From Pseudomonadota bacterium (GTDB lineage Bacteria > Pseudomonadota > Alphaproteobacteria > Sphingomonadales > Sphingomonadaceae): a stretch of 47,687 bases of DNA. The stretch is taken from NCBI GenBank assembly GCA_021849075.1, contig JAJZTH010000023.1, positions 1 to 47,687 on the forward strand, given 5' to 3'. Under the pieces are notes generated by a model that was not told the DNA's origin, did no database searches, and worked only from the letters and a program-made list of their open reading frames with translations. A program made the position numbers and the translations under genes. This document shows positions 42,801 through 47,687 of the stretch, one piece after another; the stretch's first letter is position 1; each line of letters opens with the position of its first letter.

Positions 42801-45420
42801 GACGCCTGCTTCCTTCCTCTTTATCGCGCACGGTGGCCCGCTGCATCCGGGCGGCGGCGCTCGATCGACCACCACCAACCAGTCGCTGCAAGTCCACCAT
42901 CGCCCGCGCCAGCGACACGCCTTGCGGCCCGGCGATGAAGCGCGGCTCCCACTGGGGTGCGAATTTCGCCTTATAGGCACGCAGTCCGCCAAAGCCATAG
43001 AAGCTGTCGCCATGACGATAAAGAAAGGCGCCGGCTTTCGCCCAGAGTGGAGACAATCGCCGGGCTTCCAGGCCCGAAAGCGGCGCCATGCCCAGCGTAA
43101 ACCAACGATAGCCCTGTTCCCGCCCCCATGACAGGAGGCAGGAGAACATGAAGTCCATCACGCCATAGGGGGCCTGCGCATCATGCCGCATCAGATCGAC
43201 GGAGAGTTCATTCCCGTTCGCTGTCGAGAGGATGTTGGCGAAAGCCACGATCCGGCCGCCACAACGAACGATCGCGCAATCAAACTTGCACAGATATGCC
43301 GGATCGAAGCGGCCCACGCTGAAGCTTTTTTCCACGCCCCGTTTCGCCGCGAGCCAATGATCGGAAATGGCCTGTAATTCGGGCAACAACGCCGCAACGT
43401 CAGCAGCTGGAATGATTTCGAACAAGGCGCCATCCCGCTCGGCTCGCCGCGTGGCGTGCCGCAGCGGGCGCGCGACAGGCCCCGTCATGCTGAAACGCGC
43501 CAGATCAACACGCGCTTCCTCACCATATTTGACGATAGACAGGCCCAGTTCGACCGCCAGCGGCAGCGCATCCATGCTCAGTTGATAAAGCAACAACCGT
43601 CCCTGCGCTGCGTCGGCCTGTTCGCGCATCTGCCACAGCAGATCCCGCCATTCTACCGGATCACCGACCGGATCACCCATGACGATCCAGCTATGCCCCT
43701 GAATCTGGTACATGAGGAAAGCCCGCCCCGATGGCGAGACCAGAAACAGCTTGTCGCCAGTCAAGGCCAGCAAGGCATCCGTTCGCTGCGCCAGCGCCAG
43801 CGCAGGGGCGCTCAGCCCCGGACAGGCTGCCCGCGCAGGTCCATGGGCTGGCGCAGGGCGCAGCAGGCTGCGGACCGCAACCCCGACTACCAGCACGCCC
43901 GTCACCAACGCCGCGCGCAAAAAGCGAGAGGCATCCTGATGCCGTCCGAACTGCCACCACAGATCATTCTGATAATCGACATGACGATAGACGACGAAGC
44001 CGATCCAGATCGACAGGCCCACCGCAACCCCTAGGGCAATGATCCAACCCCGGGTGAGGATGGCGGAAGTCAGACTGGTGCGGCGATAGAAGGAGCGCCG
44101 ACACCATTGCAACAATCCCGCGATAACAAGCAGAATTCCGGCCTCTTCATAGTCCAGCCCCTTGGCGAGCGAGAAGATAGCCCCGGCAATAAGGAGCAGG
44201 CGCGTCAGCCAGAATGCGCCGTCCAGCCTGCGGTACAGGCCCGATGCCAGCAAAATCAACATGGCCCCGGTCATGCTGGCGGCCAGATGCGATGCTTCGA
44301 CAAAGGGCATGGGCGCAAGATCGCTGAGGGCATGAAATCGCGTTGGAATGGCAGGAAGCGACCCGGACACCAGCAGCATCGCGCCGCCAGCCGCCGCCAG
44401 GGTCGCCAGCACCGTTGGCGCAACGCCGCGCAGCACAGTCGCCCCGCCCCGCCCCGCCCGCCGCAATGGCTTGCTCCACATTCGCCCTTCATGCGCGGCC
44501 ATCAGCATCAGCGCGACCGCCAGCGGCACAAGATAATAGATGAGGCGATAGACGATCAGCGCCGCCATCAAGCCCGGGCGACTAACGCCAGGCAGGGCAG
44601 CGAGCATGACCGCTTCAAAAACGCCAAGGCCGCCCGGCACATGGCTGATCAACGCCACGATGATCGCCACCGCATAGGCAAGGAAGAAAGTTGGGTAGAG
44701 GCCAATCGGCGCATGCGGGGCCAGCACGAACAGCGCGGCGCTGGCCAGAGCAAGATCGATGCAGGCGACGCCGATCTGGTCGAGCGCCTGCCGCCGTGAG
44801 GGGAGGAGCAACGCCCAGCCCATAAGCCGTACTGCAATTGGAGCCGGCCGCAATAAAAACAGCAAGCCACCGGCCACGACCAACAGGGCCATCCCGACGA
44901 CACGCTGAACCTGTATGTCCAGTGTCATCGTGCCCAGAGTGATGTCGACGGGATGCACGGCCATGACGATCGCCGCCATCGTGAATATGCCGCTCCAGAA
45001 AGCCAGGCTGGCTGAAGCAATCACCCGCGCGACATCGCCCGGCCCCAGCCCGGCGGCGCCATAGATGCGCAGTCGCGCCGATCCGCCGGTAATGAGTGCA
45101 AGGCCCAGATTATGGCTGATCGTATAGCTGCAAAAGGACGCGAGTGCCGCTGTTCTCCAAGGAATCGGATGATCGCCGATGCGTAGCGCCATATGATCGT
45201 AGAAGGTCAGCACCAAATAGCTGAGGATGGTGAACAGCACCGATGCAGCGATGGCAGCCGGTTCGATGGCCTGAAAAGCAAGATGCATGTCGCGCGCATT
45301 CACCTGTCCGAACAGATGGTGCAGCCCCGCCAGCCCCAACGCCGTTACCAGCATGGCCGCCAGAATCGCCAGCCAAGGCTTGCGCCCTGCGTGCGATGGT
45401 GAAGCGAGCGCGATCATCAC
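42790..45420 (-). CDS. mprF: MprF/LpiA-like phosphatidylglycerol aminoacyltransferase and flippase
   Basis: 876 aa, the full length of bifunctional MprF. The N-terminal ~520 residues hold about 14 TM helices with the flippase motif SHNLGLALITGGSARLRIYG and SHVPGGLGVFEAVML. The C-terminal ~330 residues are the DUF2156 synthase domain (GDKLFLVSPSGRAFLMYQIQ, GDPVGD, VDLMRHDAQAPYGVMDFMF, KFAPQWEPRF). It transfers Lys or another amino acid from tRNA to phosphatidylglycerol and flips the product, reducing membrane negative charge. The amino acid cannot be read from sequence. The start overlaps the stop of the AcvB-like gene (ATGA). Confidence 0.93.
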   Translation of the reverse strand: MMIALASPSHAGRKPWLAILAAMLVTALGLAGLHHLFGQVNARDMHLAFQAIEPAAIAASVLFTILSYLVLTFYDHMALRIGDHPIPWRTAALASFCSYTISHNLGLALITGGSARLRIYGAAGLGPGDVARVIASASLAFWSGIFTMAAIVMAVHPVDITLGTMTLDIQVQRVVGMALLVVAGGLLFLLRPAPIAVRLMGWALLLPSRRQALDQIGVACIDLALASAALFVLAPHAPIGLYPTFFLAYAVAIIVALISHVPGGLGVFEAVMLAALPGVSRPGLMAALIVYRLIYYLVPLAVALMLMAAHEGRMWSKPLRRAGRGGATVLRGVAPTVLATLAAAGGAMLLVSGSLPAIPTRFHALSDLAPMPFVEASHLAASMTGAMLILLASGLYRRLDGAFWLTRLLLIAGAIFSLAKGLDYEEAGILLVIAGLLQWCRRSFYRRTSLTSAILTRGWIIALGVAVGLSIWIGFVVYRHVDYQNDLWWQFGRHQDASRFLRAALVTGVLVVGVAVRSLLRPAPAHGPARAACPGLSAPALALAQRTDALLALTGDKLFLVSPSGRAFLMYQIQGHSWIVMGDPVGDPVEWRDLLWQMREQADAAQGRLLLYQLSMDALPLAVELGLSIVKYGEEARVDLARFSMTGPVARPLRHATRRAERDGALFEIIPAADVAALLPELQAISDHWLAAKRGVEKSFSVGRFDPAYLCKFDCAIVRCGGRIVAFANILSTANGNELSVDLMRHDAQAPYGVMDFMFSCLLSWGREQGYRWFTLGMAPLSGLEARRLSPLWAKAGAFLYRHGDSFYGFGGLRAYKAKFAPQWEPRFIAGPQGVSLARAMVDLQRLVGGGRSSAAARMQRATVRDKEEGSRRHES

Positions 45421-46133
45421 TGCTGCGCCCGACGCGCCAGCACCCGATCGATTGCGCGCAACAGCACGGCGCCCACAGCATCGGGATCATGCGCCAGTGT
45501 ATGACCACCGGGCAGCTTGACCCGCACGGCATTGGGCTGTTGCAAGGACGGACACAGGCTGGCCGGCTCCTGCGCACCATAGATGCACAATAACGGCGTC
45601 CAACTGAGCCGGCGCGCGGCTGTTCGTGAATCCTCTTCCGGTTCCCAGAAGGAAAAGATTTCCGATGGCGACGCCCGCCATTGCCGCATGGCCCCCGGCA
45701 CGATCAGGCCAATGAAGGCGATACGCCGGCGCAGGGAGAAAGGAATATAGGGCAGGGAAGGGGCAATTACATCCGCGCCATAGGACTGGCCCAGCAGCAG
45801 CAGCCGTGCGTCCGGGTCTATGGCCAGAGCGCGCCGCAATCCGTCCGTAATCATCGCGCCGGCTTCTTCCGGCGTGCGGCGGGCACGAAAGAAATGCAGG
45901 CTGTTTTCGGCGACCACAGTTATGCCGCGGCGATTGAGCCGATCCGCCATTTCCGGGCCTAACCCCGAAAAAAAGCCCATGTCGCCCGACAGGTAGAGCG
46001 CGACCGTATGAGCCGGCGGAGAGACACCGGGCCTGGCCGGCATTACGTCGAACGGCCGACCGCCAATATAGCCAATATGCCACAGGAACAGGAGCGCAGC
46101 GGCCAGAAGAGCAGGCGCGCAACGCGCAGCCAT
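45417..46133 (-). CDS. AcvB/VirJ-like periplasmic serine hydrolase
   Basis: 238 aa from ATG 46133; a GTG at 46139 overlapping the previous stop is an alternative. A single N-terminal hydrophobic helix exports or anchors it. The VirJ domain has YLSGDMGFFSGLGPEMADRL, nucleophile Ser117 in LLLGQSYGADVI, FIGLIVPG, and C-terminal His in LPGGHTLAHDPD. Homologues AtvA/AcvB in rhizobia and agrobacteria are encoded next to lpiA (mprF) and hydrolyse aminoacyl-phosphatidylglycerol. The same pairing here supports that role. Confidence 0.9.
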   Translation of the reverse strand: MAARCAPALLAAALLFLWHIGYIGGRPFDVMPARPGVSPPAHTVALYLSGDMGFFSGLGPEMADRLNRRGITVVAENSLHFFRARRTPEEAGAMITDGLRRALAIDPDARLLLLGQSYGADVIAPSLPYIPFSLRRRIAFIGLIVPGAMRQWRASPSEIFSFWEPEEDSRTAARRLSWTPLLCIYGAQEPASLCPSLQQPNAVRVKLPGGHTLAHDPDAVGAVLLRAIDRVLARRAQQ

Positions 46134-46135
46134 CC

Positions 46136-47638
46136 TCACGCCGCCTTGCTCCATCCGTTCGAATGGTCCGCAAGACCATCTGCGGCCTGCACCCGACCAC
46201 TGCGCTCCAGCTTGCCCCAGCCAACCCAAGGCCCCAATATGGCGGTGAAGACGGCACGGATCACTACCCCATACATGATCTGGCGATAGACAAAGCGTTG
46301 CGCGATCAGCAGCAGCGCCGGATAACGTCTTTCCCGCGGCTCCAGCCGATAGGCAACGGCACCGCAGGCGATGTCGATCGCGGCAAAGGCCAGCCAGTAG
46401 ATCGCCATGCGCAGAACATCACTTTGGGTTTGCGACCAGCCATGCTGCTGTATGCGCACCACCGTGTCGATAGCGCTGACCAGCAGCGCAAGATCGATGA
46501 TGGGCGAAACCAACGCAAACCCGATCTGGAACAGCCATGCCTGCGGTAGCCCGACCCAGGCCAGTCCCGCCGGCCGACCGACGCGCCACACGCCGCGATG
46601 CTTCCAGAGGCACTGTAACGTGCCATAGGCCCAGCGAAAACGCTGTTTCGACAGGGCGCGGAAGCTTTCAGGCGCTTCGGTCCACGCCACGGCTTCCGTG
46701 TCATGGGCGATGCGCCAGCCCGCGCGCTGGACGGCAATGGTCAGGTCCTGATCCTCAGCGAGCGTGTCGGTCGGATAGCCGCCAACCGCATCGAGCGCGG
46801 CACGGCGCCAGGCGCCGACTGCACCCGGCACCACGGTAATTGCGCCAAAACGGGCCAATGCCCGTCGCTCCAGATTTTGGGCGGTCACATATTCCACCGC
46901 CTGCCAGCGCGTGACGAGATTAACCCGATTGCCCACCATGGCGTTGCCTGCGACCGCACCGACACCAGCGTCATCGAACCAGCGCGCCAGCCGGGCGATG
47001 GTCAGTGGTTCGAACTGGGTATCTGCGTCCAGCGCGACGACGATCGGCGCACGCGCAACGGCAAGCGCGCGGTTCAGCGCCTTGGCCTTGCCGCCATTGA
47101 CCAGAGTGAGCAGACGCACCCGCGGATTGTCGGCAAAGGCGCGCGACACGATCGCACTTGTTTCGTCAGTCGAACCGTCGTCCACCACGATCACCTCGAT
47201 CGCGACCTGCTCGCTCGCCAGAACACGGCGAACAGACGCTTCGATCACCTTGGCTTCGTTGAAGGCCGGGATGATCACCGACACGAAACGGCCCGGATCG
47301 ATCGCGGGCGGATCGACGTGGTTGCGCCGCGACCGGCTGCCGATCGCCAGCCATGCCAGCAGCAATGCGCGGCCGATGCCAAACAGAATGACGACGAAGA
47401 ACAGCCATTTCAGGACCATCACGACACCGGCAACGATCAGGAAGATGGCAACATCAACCCGCACCGCAGCCAGATCCGTTCCCCCGATCGGTGGCATCAC
47501 CTGATCACGGGTCAGACCGGCCAGGCTGGACACGGTTACGAACTGGTAGCCCCGCGCCTTGAGGTTAGCGTCCGCGCTCGTGGTGTAATTTCCGGTGTAG
47601 ATTGAGGCGATCGCATGGGTGGGGCATGCCCCACCCAT
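46136..47638 (-). CDS. GT2 glycosyltransferase with the tail of a polysaccharide-deacetylase domain (5' end disrupted)
   Basis: 500 aa in the open frame, which begins at an ATG inside a palindrome. Residues ~25-50 (LKARGYQFVTVSSLAGLTRD, then QVMPP) are the C-terminal end of a NodB-type deacetylase, as found in large deacetylase-GT2 fusion proteins. A TM segment (~60-95) follows, then the GT2 domain with VSVIIPAFNEAKVIE, DADTQF, EDQDLT and QRFRW. Three or more C-terminal TM helices complete it. Such enzymes make or extend poly-N-acetylglucosamine-like or other exopolysaccharides. The rest of the deacetylase domain is missing and an in-frame TAA lies at 47684-47686, so the gene appears truncated. 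Confidence 0.75.
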   Translation of the reverse strand: MGGACPTHAIASIYTGNYTTSADANLKARGYQFVTVSSLAGLTRDQVMPPIGGTDLAAVRVDVAIFLIVAGVVMVLKWLFFVVILFGIGRALLLAWLAIGSRSRRNHVDPPAIDPGRFVSVIIPAFNEAKVIEASVRRVLASEQVAIEVIVVDDGSTDETSAIVSRAFADNPRVRLLTLVNGGKAKALNRALAVARAPIVVALDADTQFEPLTIARLARWFDDAGVGAVAGNAMVGNRVNLVTRWQAVEYVTAQNLERRALARFGAITVVPGAVGAWRRAALDAVGGYPTDTLAEDQDLTIAVQRAGWRIAHDTEAVAWTEAPESFRALSKQRFRWAYGTLQCLWKHRGVWRVGRPAGLAWVGLPQAWLFQIGFALVSPIIDLALLVSAIDTVVRIQQHGWSQTQSDVLRMAIYWLAFAAIDIACGAVAYRLEPRERRYPALLLIAQRFVYRQIMYGVVIRAVFTAILGPWVGWGKLERSGRVQAADGLADHSNGWSKAA

Positions 47639-47642
47639 GCGA
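47611..47642. repeat. 32-bp perfect palindrome at the break in the glycosyltransferase gene
   Basis: TCGCATGGGTGGGGCA (47611-47626) is followed directly by its exact reverse complement (47627-47642), with no spacer. It coincides with the point where the deacetylase homology of the minus-strand gene stops. The outer 45 bases (47643-47687) continue in a frame that looks protein-like but is unrelated to the deacetylase. This fits the edge of an inserted element, or an assembly junction. Confidence 0.7.
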
Positions 47643-47687
47643 ATTCGATCTCGGTGGCCACCGGGCTCATCGGTAAGGTGGAGTTAC

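Overview
The window looks like chromosomal DNA of a GC-rich alphaproteobacterium, most probably a sphingomonad (Sphingobium/Sphingomonas type). The grounds are the codon usage, an alphaproteobacterial LexA box (GAAC-N7-GAAC) before uvrA, a MucR/Ros-type regulator, many TonB/glycan-use genes, and two palindromic elements built on GTTCG-type arms of the kind scattered through sphingomonad genomes. The genus is inferred from general resemblance, not from a marker gene. I see no rRNA, tRNA, CRISPR array or complete insertion sequence.

Layout. 1-8.6 kb: the tail of an unknown gene, a Gln/Arg/Ala-rich lipoprotein, SOS-controlled uvrA, then a small accessory patch. That patch holds a decayed DUF433/DUF5615 toxin-antitoxin pair, divergent from a three-gene cassette (RelB-like antitoxin, DUF6036-like nucleotidyltransferase, 60-aa protein). 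Three envelope or hypothetical genes follow. 8.6-12.5 kb: mmsA with a divergent LysR regulator, a gene-poor stretch, and a MucR-like regulator with a long Lys/Ala/Pro tail. 12.5-24 kb: a DUF4173 membrane protein in one operon with a two-component system, a divergent YfbK-like VWA lipoprotein, a pirin operon, and a tripartite EmrB/EmrA/NodT-type efflux operon.

24-40.7 kb is a pectin/polygalacturonate utilisation locus. It has a GH43 enzyme, a TonB-dependent receptor, two esterases, a PL1-type pectate lyase, an exported cupin, kduD, kduI, a LacI-family repressor, a hydratase-fold enzyme, an ExuT-like transporter and uxaA. Four near-identical palindromes (consensus TGACACCGGTGTCA) sit before the TonB receptor, in the esterase/lyase divergent promoter, before kduI, and in the lacI/hydratase divergent promoter. 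They define a probable local regulon of the LacI protein. The model is extracellular depolymerisation and de-esterification, uptake through the receptor, further periplasmic processing, import by the MFS carrier, and conversion to 2-keto-3-deoxygluconate by KduI/KduD (unsaturated units) and UxaA (saturated galacturonate). uxaB, uxaC, kdgK and kdgA are not in the window.

40.7-47.7 kb is a tightly overlapping minus-strand operon: GT2 glycosyltransferase, AcvB/VirJ-like hydrolase, MprF-like aminoacyl-phosphatidylglycerol synthase/flippase, response regulator, histidine kinase. It reads as a membrane-lipid charge-remodelling unit with its own sensor. The 5' part of the glycosyltransferase is interrupted near the window edge, beside a 32-bp perfect palindrome.
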